From contig NZ_JAGMUO010000010.1 in NCBI RefSeq assembly GCF_019049325.1, positions 1 to 64,000 on the forward strand: 64,000 nucleotides of DNA, read 5' to 3'. A program made the position numbers and the translations under genes. Under the pieces are notes generated by a model. The model made no database searches. It was not told the DNA's origin and saw only the letters and a program-made list of their open reading frames with translations. Of the stretch, positions 52,228 to 59,739 are shown piece by piece (within the stretch, counting starts at the first letter, position 1; each line of letters begins with the position of its first letter). The stretch is from Streptomyces sp. AC512_CC834 (GTDB lineage Bacteria; Actinomycetota; Actinomycetes; Streptomycetales; Streptomycetaceae).

Positions 52228-53946
52228 CTACCAGGCCTCCTGAGCGGCGAAGTGCCGCTTCCAGAAGTCGAGTTTGGGAGCCGTCGCGACCCGTACCGGT
52301 CCGAAGTGCTCACCCACCTCCATGACGGTCGGTGCGCTCGGGTCGTGGACGGGCCACGCGGGCAGCCCGCGGCCGTTGGGGTCGCCCGTGGCGATGTAGT
52401 TCGCGAGGTAGGACGACATGGTGTCGGCCAGCTTCCGGTCGGTGCGGGTCCAGCCCTGGTCGGCGGGGTAGAGGCCGCCGAAGAAGTAGGCGATCTCGGA
52501 GCCGTGGTAGGCGCCGCGCAGATCGTGGTCGGGCCCCGGCGGGCGGTGGGTCCAGAAGTAGGTGCGCACGGGGCGGTCGGCGCCCCGGCTCCACTCGGTG
52601 CTCCACAGGTGGGTGCTCACCCGGGAGTTGTCGCGGACGGCGTCGTTGCTCGCGAGGGCCGCCTCGTCGTCGGTGCCCGCCGGGTACAGCGTCAGGAACT
52701 CGTCGGCGAGCGCGCCGAACTTGCGGTGCGCGGCGTTCACGTAGTCGTCGAGCGTGACGTGGACGGGCGGCGCGCCGGGGCGGTCGGGGTAGCCGGTCTC
52801 GCGCCAGTGGTCGAAGGCGGTCTCCGGTACCGCTCCGCTCTCGTCCAGGTTGTTGCCGGCCAGATACCAGACGTCGTGCTGCGCATGGCGCCGGTAGGCG
52901 TCGTGGTAGCCGGACGGAAGCACCCAGCCGTCGACGACCGGCCGGAACAGCGGCGGCTTGGCGACGGTCTTGCTGTCGACCGTCTCGTCCTTGAGCGTGG
53001 CGGCGTCGATCAGGTCCTGCCACGGCACGGCGCGCAGTTCGGCCAGGGTGGTGCCGCCGTGCGCGGCGGCGTAGGCGGTGCCCTGCTGTTCCGCGGTGGC
53101 CTTCTTCCGGTACGACGTCCCGAGATAGCGCAGTTCGGGGTCGCGGGGGAAGCGCACCTGGCTCTCGGCGACGGCCCTGCGGAACAGGCCCGAGGCGAGC
53201 GGCGAGATCGACAGCAGGTCCGTGGAGCCGGCTCCGGCGGACTGGCCGCCCACGGTGACCTGGTCCGGGTCCCCGCCGAACGCCTTGATGTTGCGCCGCA
53301 CCCACTTCAACGCCGCGATCTGGTCGAGCAGCCCGTAGTTGCCCGAGGCGTCATGGCCCGACTCCCGGCTCAGCTCGGGGGTGGCGAGGAATCCGAGGGC
53401 GCCGAGGCGGTAGTTGACCGTCACGACGACCACGCCCTTGCTCGCCAGCGTCGAACCGTCGAACAGCGGGTCCGAGCCCCTGCCGCCGGAGAAGCCGCCG
53501 CCGTAGAGCCACACGTACACCGGACGCCGTTCACCGGCGTGCGACGCGCCGGTCCAGATGTTGAGGTTCAGGCAGTCCTCGCTCATGGCGAAGCCACTGC
53601 CCGCCTGCGGCGGCGCGTCTCCGAACGTGTCCGCCTTGCGTACGCCTTCCCAGGCCGGCGCGGGCCGGGGCGGGCACCAGCGGTTCTCACCGGCGGTGGT
53701 GGCCGCGTACGGGATGCCCCTGTACACCGTGACACCGTGCGGCGCGGCCGGGACTCCGGACACCGGCCCGGACTCGGTACGCACCGGCCGGTCTCCGAAC
53801 GCCTGTGCGGCGGACGCCGGTTGGGCGGCGAAGGTACCGATGAGCGCACCACCGGCGGCGACTCCGGCCGTCCGCCCCAGAAAGCCCCGCCGGTCCCACA
53901 GGGGGCCGCTTCCCCGGCGCGCGCTGTGATCGTCGGGCACGTTCAT
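52228..53946 (-). CDS. Tat-exported carboxylesterase type B
   Basis: A 572-residue alpha/beta hydrolase with a twin-arginine leader (LWDRRGFLGRTAGVAAGGAL). The family signatures are the EDCLNLNIWTG motif, the oxyanion hole (VWLYGGGFSGG), the nucleophile Ser236 in VTVGGQSAGAGS, and the catalytic histidine region (GAYHGSEIAYFFGG). It hydrolyses short carboxylic esters outside the cytoplasm. It is a clear paralogue of the esterase at 59740-61332, which lacks a signal peptide. It is divergent from a MarR regulator with two palindromes in the shared region, suggesting induction by an ester or its acid product. Confidence 0.9.
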   Translation of the reverse strand: MNVPDDHSARRGSGPLWDRRGFLGRTAGVAAGGALIGTFAAQPASAAQAFGDRPVRTESGPVSGVPAAPHGVTVYRGIPYAATTAGENRWCPPRPAPAWEGVRKADTFGDAPPQAGSGFAMSEDCLNLNIWTGASHAGERRPVYVWLYGGGFSGGRGSDPLFDGSTLASKGVVVVTVNYRLGALGFLATPELSRESGHDASGNYGLLDQIAALKWVRRNIKAFGGDPDQVTVGGQSAGAGSTDLLSISPLASGLFRRAVAESQVRFPRDPELRYLGTSYRKKATAEQQGTAYAAAHGGTTLAELRAVPWQDLIDAATLKDETVDSKTVAKPPLFRPVVDGWVLPSGYHDAYRRHAQHDVWYLAGNNLDESGAVPETAFDHWRETGYPDRPGAPPVHVTLDDYVNAAHRKFGALADEFLTLYPAGTDDEAALASNDAVRDNSRVSTHLWSTEWSRGADRPVRTYFWTHRPPGPDHDLRGAYHGSEIAYFFGGLYPADQGWTRTDRKLADTMSSYLANYIATGDPNGRGLPAWPVHDPSAPTVMEVGEHFGPVRVATAPKLDFWKRHFAAQEAW

Positions 53947-54098
53947 GCGGGTCTCCGATCCTCGATCTTCGTTTCTTCGATCTGCGGTCTTCGGTCTTCG
54001 CTTTTCAGAACGCCTGAGACCGGAGCGGCGTGACGGTCGCCTCGGCTCTCAGCACGGTCACCCGGGAGCGGCCGGTATTCGTCCCCGACGGAGCGACG

Positions 54099-54111
54099 AT
54101 TGTCGGACGAA
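54099..54111. promoter_or_regulatory. Imperfect palindrome ATTGTCGGACGAA, candidate MarR site
   Basis: It shares TTGTCGGAC with the perfect site 110 bp away. It lies in the divergent region, about 150 bp from the esterase start. Confidence 0.45.
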
Positions 54112-54208
54112 CGATGACGGCGAACGTAACACCGTCGTAGCGGGCCGACAAGAACAGCGCAGAGAATACGCACACTTTCGCGGCCGAAGACCGCTCTTCA
54201 CCCTCCAT

Positions 54209-54221
54209 TTTGTCGGACAAA
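54209..54221. promoter_or_regulatory. Perfect palindrome TTTGTCGGACAAA, candidate MarR operator
   Basis: Six-base arms around a central G, 118 bp upstream of the MarR start. Length and symmetry fit a MarR-dimer operator. Confidence 0.55.
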
Positions 54222-54338
54222 CTCGGAGGCCAAGTCGGCGTGCGAGGGTGCTCGCCACCTCACCACTCGGTGCGGTACCGGCTCGTTAGACTCGTGGCGT
54301 CACCGAACTGAGTGTTCGAGGTGTGCCGAGGGAGGGCG

Positions 54339-54821
54339 ATGGCCGGGAGTGCGGACGACGGGGCGGTCCTGGCGAGACTGCGTACCGTCACGATGTGGCT
54401 GTCACGGCAGATGCGTGAGCCGTCCGCCGCCGAGACGCCGATCACCCCGTCCCGCTTTTCCACTCTGTGGACGGTCGACAGGTTCGGTCCGCTGCGGATG
54501 ACCGACCTCGCCCGCCTGGAGAAGATCAGCAAGTCCTCGGTCACGCGCATCGTGACCAACCTTTCGGCGGACGGCCTGGTCGAGGTCGTCCCGGACGCAC
54601 ACGACGGCCGGTCCACCCTGGTCGGTATGACGCCCGAGGGCAGGGACGTCCTCGCGGCCACCTGGGAGCGGACGGACGCCTTCTTCCTGTCCCGCGTCTC
54701 CGGCTTCTCGGACGCCGAGAAGGTGATGCTCGAGGCCGCCGTGATGCTCCTGGAACGGCTGGTCGCGCCCGCCGAGGAACAGCCCGCGGACAGGCTCGAG
54801 CCCACGGGGACCGATTCCTGA
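54339..54821 (+). CDS. MarR-family transcriptional regulator
   Basis: A 160-residue winged-helix regulator. ATG 54339 was preferred over GTG 54312 because AGGGAGGG directly precedes it. The DNA-binding part is clear: RFSTLWTVDRFGPLRMTDLA, ISKSSVTRIVTNLSADGLV, and the wing with the typical DAHDGRSTLVGMTPEGRDVL. Dimerisation helices flank it. It probably represses the divergent carboxylesterase, and perhaps the MFS gene 250 bp downstream, in the absence of a small aromatic or ester ligand. Confidence 0.87.
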   Translation: MAGSADDGAVLARLRTVTMWLSRQMREPSAAETPITPSRFSTLWTVDRFGPLRMTDLARLEKISKSSVTRIVTNLSADGLVEVVPDAHDGRSTLVGMTPEGRDVLAATWERTDAFFLSRVSGFSDAEKVMLEAAVMLLERLVAPAEEQPADRLEPTGTDS

Positions 54822-54829
54822 AGCGTGAG

Positions 54830-54851
54830 ACACAGTTGGTTCCGACTGTGT
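54830..54851 (+). terminator. Hairpin after the MarR gene
   Basis: ACACAGT (54830-54836) pairs with ACTGTGT (54845-54851) across an 8-base loop, 9 bp after the stop. A weak terminator or an operator for the following MFS gene are both possible. Confidence 0.45.
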
Positions 54852-55071
54852 ACTTCTTCCCAGGTCCGACACTCCGACCGTCGAAGCAGCCGACCACGCG
54901 ACGAGCAGCACACCTGGCCGCTAAAAGCGTCTACCTGGGGGAGATCCGTTCACCACACACACTTTCTCTCTCGCAAGTAGTACCGGAACAGAACTTTAAT
55001 CCGTACGATGAGGCGACGGACTCCGCTCCGATCCGGCGTAGTTCGACGTCGGTGACCAGGAAGGGAGCCTC

Positions 55072-56322
55072 ATGCCGTCCCTTCGCCCGGGAGCCGTCGG
55101 TAGCGCGCACCTGAGCAGCTTCGCCTCGCTCAGAATCCGCAACTACCGCCTGTACATGCTCGGCCAGTGCATCTCGGTGGTCGGCAACTGGATGCAGACC
55201 ATCGCGGTGGGCTGGCTGGCGCTCCAGCTCACGCACAGCGGAACCATGCTCGGCGTCGTCACCGGCGCCCGGTACCTGCCGATCCTGCTCCTGGGGGCCT
55301 GGGGCGGCCTGGTGGTGGACCGTCACGACCGTCGGCGCCTGCTCACTGTCACGCAGGTCTGCTTCGCCCTCCAAGCCGCACTGCTGACCGTGCTGTCGTG
55401 GGCCGGCCTGGTGACGTTGCCACTGCTGGTCACGATCATGCTGGTGCTCGGCTCCATCAACGTCTTCGACAGCCCGGCGCGCCAGAGCCTGATCAGTGAA
55501 CTGGTCGACCGGGACCGTCTGCCCAACGCGATCGCCGTCAACTCCACCCTCGTCAACACGGCGAAGCTCGTCGGTCCGGGCCTCGCCGGAGTCCTCATCG
55601 CCGCCTTCGGGATGACTCCGTGCTTCGCGCTGGACACCCTGTCGTTCGTGGCCGTCATCATCAGCCTCCTCGCCCTGCGCGTGGCGGAGATGCGTCCCAC
55701 CGAGCGGGAAGTGCACGCGAAGGGACAGATCCGCGCCGGAATCGCCTACATCTGCCGCACCCCCGAACTCCTCCACCCGATGATCATGGTTTATGTGACG
55801 GGTATGCTGACCTGGGAGTTCCCGGTGACACTTCCGTTGCTCACCACCTCGGTGTTCCACGCGGGTCCCGACGGGTTCGGCGCGGCGATGGCCGCCATGA
55901 GTGCCGGGGCGGTCCTGGGCGGGTTCGTCGTCGTGCGGCGCCCTCGGGTCACCACACGGTCCCTGTCGGTGTCGGCGGTGATCTGGGGAGTTCTGATCTG
56001 CGCCGCCGCCCTGGCGCCGAACCTGCCGCTGGCGCTGGCCGCCCTGCTGTTCGTCGGCTCCGGATCGATCACGTTCAACTCGTCGGCCAAGACGCTCATG
56101 CAGGTGGGGGCCGCGCCGCAGATGCGGGGGCGGGTGGTTTCGATCTGGACGATCGGCTGGATGGGCGGCACCGTCATCGGTGCGCCCACCGTCGGGGCGA
56201 TCGGAGCGGCCAGCGGCCCCCGTAGCGCCCTCCTGGTCGGCGGACTCGCCGCGGCGGCCGTGGGAATCACCATGCTCGCCCTGTCCCGGTCCTCCCGTCG
56301 CGCAGCCTCCACCACCCGTTGA
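55072..56322 (+). CDS. MFS transporter, EntS/MFS_3 type
   Basis: A 416-residue permease with twelve predicted membrane segments. The start has GGAAGGGAG upstream. The N-terminal signature NYRLYMLGQCISVVGNWMQTIAVGWLALQLT is characteristic of the MFS_3 (enterobactin exporter-like) subfamily; the cytoplasmic loop 2-3 motif is GGLVVDRHDRRRLL, and SPARQSLISELVDRDRLPNAIA follows. Members export siderophores, drugs or metabolites. It may form a regulated unit with the upstream MarR gene. It ends before a strong terminator. Confidence 0.88.
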   Translation: MPSLRPGAVGSAHLSSFASLRIRNYRLYMLGQCISVVGNWMQTIAVGWLALQLTHSGTMLGVVTGARYLPILLLGAWGGLVVDRHDRRRLLTVTQVCFALQAALLTVLSWAGLVTLPLLVTIMLVLGSINVFDSPARQSLISELVDRDRLPNAIAVNSTLVNTAKLVGPGLAGVLIAAFGMTPCFALDTLSFVAVIISLLALRVAEMRPTEREVHAKGQIRAGIAYICRTPELLHPMIMVYVTGMLTWEFPVTLPLLTTSVFHAGPDGFGAAMAAMSAGAVLGGFVVVRRPRVTTRSLSVSAVIWGVLICAAALAPNLPLALAALLFVGSGSITFNSSAKTLMQVGAAPQMRGRVVSIWTIGWMGGTVIGAPTVGAIGAASGPRSALLVGGLAAAAVGITMLALSRSSRRAASTTR

Positions 56323-56378
56323 TCACCGATCACCGCGTCCTTCACCGACAGGTGGCGGCGCGCGCGCCCGGAGAACAC

Positions 56379-56415
56379 CACCGCCGCCAGGTCCGGCCGG
56401 GACCTGGCGGCGGTG
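56379..56415. terminator. Strong bidirectional terminator
   Basis: CACCGCCGCCAGGTCC (56379-56394) is exactly complementary to 56400-56415 across the loop GGCCG. It separates the MFS gene (plus) from the long minus-strand operon and can serve both. Confidence 0.88.
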
Positions 56416-56420
56416 GGTGG

Positions 56421-56492
56421 TCAGCGGCGCGCGAACCCTCTCAGCGGCACGCGAACCCGCTCAGTGGCGCGCGAACCCGCTCAGTGGCGCGC
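56421..56492. repeat. 20-bp tandem repeat TCAGYGGCRCGCGAACCCKC, 3.6 copies
   Basis: Copies start at 56421, 56441, 56461 and 56481; the fourth is partial and supplies the stop codon and last residues (ARH) of the lactonase gene. The period is exactly 20 bp with one or two changes per copy. Confidence 0.85.
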
Positions 56493-57719
56493 CGGACGGA
56501 CACTGACGCAGCCGGGACTGGGGACGGCCACGGAGGTGCCGGTGCCCGTGAGTCGCCCGGATCGCGGGTCCACACGGAAGAGGTCGACCGATCCGCTCCC
56601 CTTGTTCGCGACGAACAGCCACCGTCCCCCGGGATGCAGGGAGAAGCTCCACGGCGTGACGCCCCCGCAGGGCAGTCGCTGCACCTCGGTGAGCAGTCCG
56701 GTTCTCGGGTCGGCCGAGAAGACGACCAGGGCGTTGTCGCCGCGATTGGAGGTGTAGACGTGCCGGCCGTCGCCGCTGATCGCCAGTTCGGCGGCGCTTG
56801 TTGTGCCGGTGTGGCCCGGGGCGTTCGTCGTCAGGATCCGGCGGGGCGTCAGCACACCCTCGCGGGCGTCCCAGCGCAAGACCTCGATGTCCGCGGTCAG
56901 TTCGTTCAGCAGATACGCCGTCCAGCCGTTCGGGTGGAAGGCCAGGCGCCGGGGGCCCGAGCCCGGTGCCGTCGCGTAGGAACCGTCTCCGTCGGGCCTG
57001 CGGGCGGACAACTGGTGCGTGGTCCGGTCGTAGTCGCGGACGAACACCCGGTCGGCACCGAAGTCGGCGACCAGGGCGAACCTGCCGCTGGGATCGACCA
57101 CCACGTGGTGCGCATGCGGACCGGCCTGGCGCGGATGGGGCCCTGAACCTGTGTCCTGCACGCTGGAGGCCACCGCGCCCAGCACGCCGTCGGACCGGAT
57201 CGGAACAGTCGCCGCGGAGCCGGTGGCGAAGTCGGCGACCAGGAGGGTGTCCGCTTCCGCGGTGAGGCCGATGTACGACAGTCCGCCGCTACTGCCCTGG
57301 ACGGCCTCCGTCTCGAGCTCGCCGGTCTTCCGGAGAGCTCCCGAGACGTCGTCGATGCGGAAGGTGCGAATGAATCCGCCCGGCTCCCCGCCGGCTGCGT
57401 AGAGGACCGGGCGGGTCGGGTGCACCGCGACCCAGTTCGAGCTGACCTCCGCCACCGCTCCGAGGGAGGTCATGGTGGCGCGGGCGGGATCGAACCGGAC
57501 GGCATGCACCTGGTCCTGGCCCCAGGTGCCCACATGGAGCAGATCCTGGTCGTGGTACCGCTTCGGGGAGGCGGCGGCCGGCGGGGCGGAAAGCAGCGGC
57601 ACGGCGGTCGCGGTGGATGCCGCGACGGCTGCCAGGACGGTTCTGCGGGAAGACCGCCGGGATGCCGGCGGCCCCGCGTCCCGGGTGACGCGTGATGAGG
57701 CGTGCGGAGGTTCGTTCAT
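56481..57719 (-). CDS. Tat-exported beta-propeller lactonase (YkgB/Pgl-like)
   Basis: A 412-residue protein starting at ATG 57719. The leader is twin-arginine type (SRRSSRRTVLAAVAASTATA). The mature part is a seven-bladed propeller of the 6-phosphogluconolactonase/YkgB family (NWVAVHPTRPVLYAAGGEPG, AHHVVVDPSGRFALVADFGAD, GPRRLAFHPNGWTAYLLNE, AELAISGDGRHVYTSNRGD, PWSFSLHPGGRWLFVANKGSG). It could hydrolyse a lactone such as a muconolactone-type or sugar lactone outside the cytoplasm. It is the last gene of the minus-strand run and ends in the 20-bp repeats before the terminator. Confidence 0.83.
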   Translation of the reverse strand: MNEPPHASSRVTRDAGPPASRRSSRRTVLAAVAASTATAVPLLSAPPAAASPKRYHDQDLLHVGTWGQDQVHAVRFDPARATMTSLGAVAEVSSNWVAVHPTRPVLYAAGGEPGGFIRTFRIDDVSGALRKTGELETEAVQGSSGGLSYIGLTAEADTLLVADFATGSAATVPIRSDGVLGAVASSVQDTGSGPHPRQAGPHAHHVVVDPSGRFALVADFGADRVFVRDYDRTTHQLSARRPDGDGSYATAPGSGPRRLAFHPNGWTAYLLNELTADIEVLRWDAREGVLTPRRILTTNAPGHTGTTSAAELAISGDGRHVYTSNRGDNALVVFSADPRTGLLTEVQRLPCGGVTPWSFSLHPGGRWLFVANKGSGSVDLFRVDPRSGRLTGTGTSVAVPSPGCVSVRPARH

Positions 57720-57778
57720 CGACTGGGCTGTCCTTTCCGGACGCCGGGGTGGGTGGGCTCGGCCGGCCCGTGCGGGGC

Positions 57779-58642
57779 TCAGCGCTTGGGCTGCCGGCGG
57801 CGGGCGGCGAGTCCGAGCCGTTTCAGGGCGTACGTGTCCAGCGCGCCCAGCACCCCGTTGAGGCTGAGTGTCATGGCGACGAGCACGATGAGGCCGGCGA
57901 ACTCGGAGGCCGCGTCGAGGTTCTGGGCCGCGGTGAACAGTTCGTGTCCCACGCCTTCGGAGGAGGCGATGAACTCGCCGCCGATGACGCCGAGGATGGC
58001 CAGCGGGCCGCCGGTCTTGAGGGCGGCGAAGAACGGGGCGGCGAGCGTCGGTATCGTCACATAGCCCATGACGTGGTGCCTGCGCCCACCCATCACCTGG
58101 ACCACCTCGACGAGTTCGCGTTCCCGCAGCCGCAGTCCCAGATAGATGTTGTAGAAGACGACGAAGGCGACACCGGTCATGGCGATCGTGATCTTCGACC
58201 AGGAGCCGATGCCGAAGAACAGCAGGAACAGCGGGGCGAGTGCGATCTTCGGGATGCCGTTGACGGCTGCGACGAGCGGTTCGAGCACCCGCCCCAGGAG
58301 CGGGAACGAGCCCAGGAACAGGCCCATCACCGTTCCGGCGGCGACGCCGAGACCGAAGCCGGCCAGCACCTCGACGGCGGTCACCTTGATGTTGGTCCAC
58401 CCGGCGGCCGAGCCGAGCATGTCCGTGAGCGCGTCGTACACGTCGGTGGGCTTGCTGACCGCGTACTCGGGCACGACGGGGCCGCTCATCACCTGCCACA
58501 GGACGAGAGCCAGCAGGATCACCAGGATGCGCAGCAGGATCACGGAGGTCGTGCTGTGCCAGCCCGCACGCGCCTTCTTGGTGGGCCGTCCCGCCGTGTC
58601 GGGCTCGGGCTTGGTCACAGCTTTGTCGGTGGCGATCGCCAT
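57779..58642 (-). CDS. ABC transporter permease, SsuC/TauC type
   Basis: A 287-residue membrane protein with six predicted helices and the EAA-type loop (ELVEVVQVMGGRRHHVMGYVTIP). ATG 58642 lies inside a longer spurious frame. It belongs to the nitrate/sulfonate/taurine family that also includes phthalate importers. It follows its binding-protein gene by 32 bp. No ATPase gene occurs in the window; one may lie beyond 64 kb, upstream in the same run. The first 30 residues form a charged cytoplasmic extension. Confidence 0.88.
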   Translation of the reverse strand: MAIATDKAVTKPEPDTAGRPTKKARAGWHSTTSVILLRILVILLALVLWQVMSGPVVPEYAVSKPTDVYDALTDMLGSAAGWTNIKVTAVEVLAGFGLGVAAGTVMGLFLGSFPLLGRVLEPLVAAVNGIPKIALAPLFLLFFGIGSWSKITIAMTGVAFVVFYNIYLGLRLRERELVEVVQVMGGRRHHVMGYVTIPTLAAPFFAALKTGGPLAILGVIGGEFIASSEGVGHELFTAAQNLDAASEFAGLIVLVAMTLSLNGVLGALDTYALKRLGLAARRRQPKR

Positions 58643-58674
58643 GGTCTGCTCCCTTCCGGTTCGGTCCGGCCGTG

Positions 58675-59712
58675 TCACGGCAGGTAGGTGTTGGTCCAGT
58701 TGTCGGAGGACACGCTCGCGTCCGGGACCGCGCCGATGCCGTCCTTCACGAAGGCGACGGTCGTCTTCCATCCGGCGGCGTCCTGTTTGGCGGTCGCGGG
58801 CCAGTCCACTTGGGAGACGGCTTCGCTCAGCACGTCGTCGGGAACGCTCGGCATGCTCTCGCGGGCCGCGGCCAGCACGGCCTTGTCGTCGGCGGGGTGG
58901 GCGTCGAGGTAGGCGGTGGCCTGCTGCACGGCGGTGGCGAATCCCTTGACGAGGGCGGAGTTGCCCTTCGCGTAGCTCTCCTTCGCGACCACGAGCTGGC
59001 CGTATCCTGCCTGCTCGTAGCCCCATTCGGGAACCTTGGACGGATCGGCCACGACGACGCCGTCGCCCTCGTGCTGGACCTGCAGCGGGATCGGCTCGGA
59101 GGTGATGAACCAGTCGACCTCGTCCTTGGCGAGGGCGGCCTTGTCGGCCGCCGGGCTCGGCAGCGAGACCCACTTCAGCTCGTCCGGGTCGACACCGTGT
59201 GCGTTGAGGAAGATGCCCGCCTCGGCCTTGGTGTTGGCGGAGCTGGCGCCGGCCGTCGAGTCGGCCAGGGCCTGGGCCACCTTGTCCGCCGGGCTGTCGG
59301 CGGTCAGGCCGTTCTTCTTGGCGAACTCGGTACTGACCACGATGCCGAGCGGGTTGCCTCCCCCGTTCGTGGCGACCGACAGCTCCGGCAGGCCCTTGCT
59401 GAGGCCGGCCAGGAAGCTGGTCGGGCTGGAGTTGAGGAACTGCACCGAACCCGACTGGAGGGCCGAGGTGCCCGTGGAGGCGGTCAGTGTCACATACTTG
59501 ATCTTGATGTTCTGCTTGTCGAAGTAGCCCTGCTCGTCCGCCAGTCGGATGGACAGGTCGAAGACGTTGCCGCTCACCCCGACCGAGACGGTCGTCTTGC
59601 CGTCGGCGCCGACCGACGACGAGCCGTCGCCGCCGCAGGCGGTCAGACACGCGGCGCCGCACAACACGGAGGCAGCCAGTGCCAGGTGCGGGCGATTCAC
59701 GCGGTAGGTCAT
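58675..59712 (-). CDS. ABC transporter substrate-binding lipoprotein, NMT1/SsuA type
   Basis: A 345-residue lipoprotein. ATG 59712 has AAGGAG six bases upstream. The signal peptide ends in the lipobox LTACGG, so the mature protein is anchored outside the membrane. The body is the NMT1/taurine-binding fold (VSVGVSGNVFDLSIRLADEQ, GYFDKQNIKIKYV, GSVQFLNSSPTSFLAGLSKG, DEVDWFITSEPIPLQ). It delivers an organic anion to the following permease. The aromatic-ester context suggests an aromatic acid or ester, but the ligand cannot be read from sequence. Confidence 0.88.
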   Translation of the reverse strand: MTYRVNRPHLALAASVLCGAACLTACGGDGSSSVGADGKTTVSVGVSGNVFDLSIRLADEQGYFDKQNIKIKYVTLTASTGTSALQSGSVQFLNSSPTSFLAGLSKGLPELSVATNGGGNPLGIVVSTEFAKKNGLTADSPADKVAQALADSTAGASSANTKAEAGIFLNAHGVDPDELKWVSLPSPAADKAALAKDEVDWFITSEPIPLQVQHEGDGVVVADPSKVPEWGYEQAGYGQLVVAKESYAKGNSALVKGFATAVQQATAYLDAHPADDKAVLAAARESMPSVPDDVLSEAVSQVDWPATAKQDAAGWKTTVAFVKDGIGAVPDASVSSDNWTNTYLP

Positions 59713-59739
59713 GGGAACTCCTTTGTTCACCAGGCTTGT

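Larger units (their letters stand above)
53947..54338. other. Divergent control region between carboxylesterase and MarR gene
   Basis: These 390 bases contain no supported gene. Next to the esterase start is a TCTTCG-rich tract (about 53965-54004). The two palindromes listed separately lie closer to the regulator. The esterase therefore has a leader or promoter region of about 150-250 bp. Confidence 0.55.
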
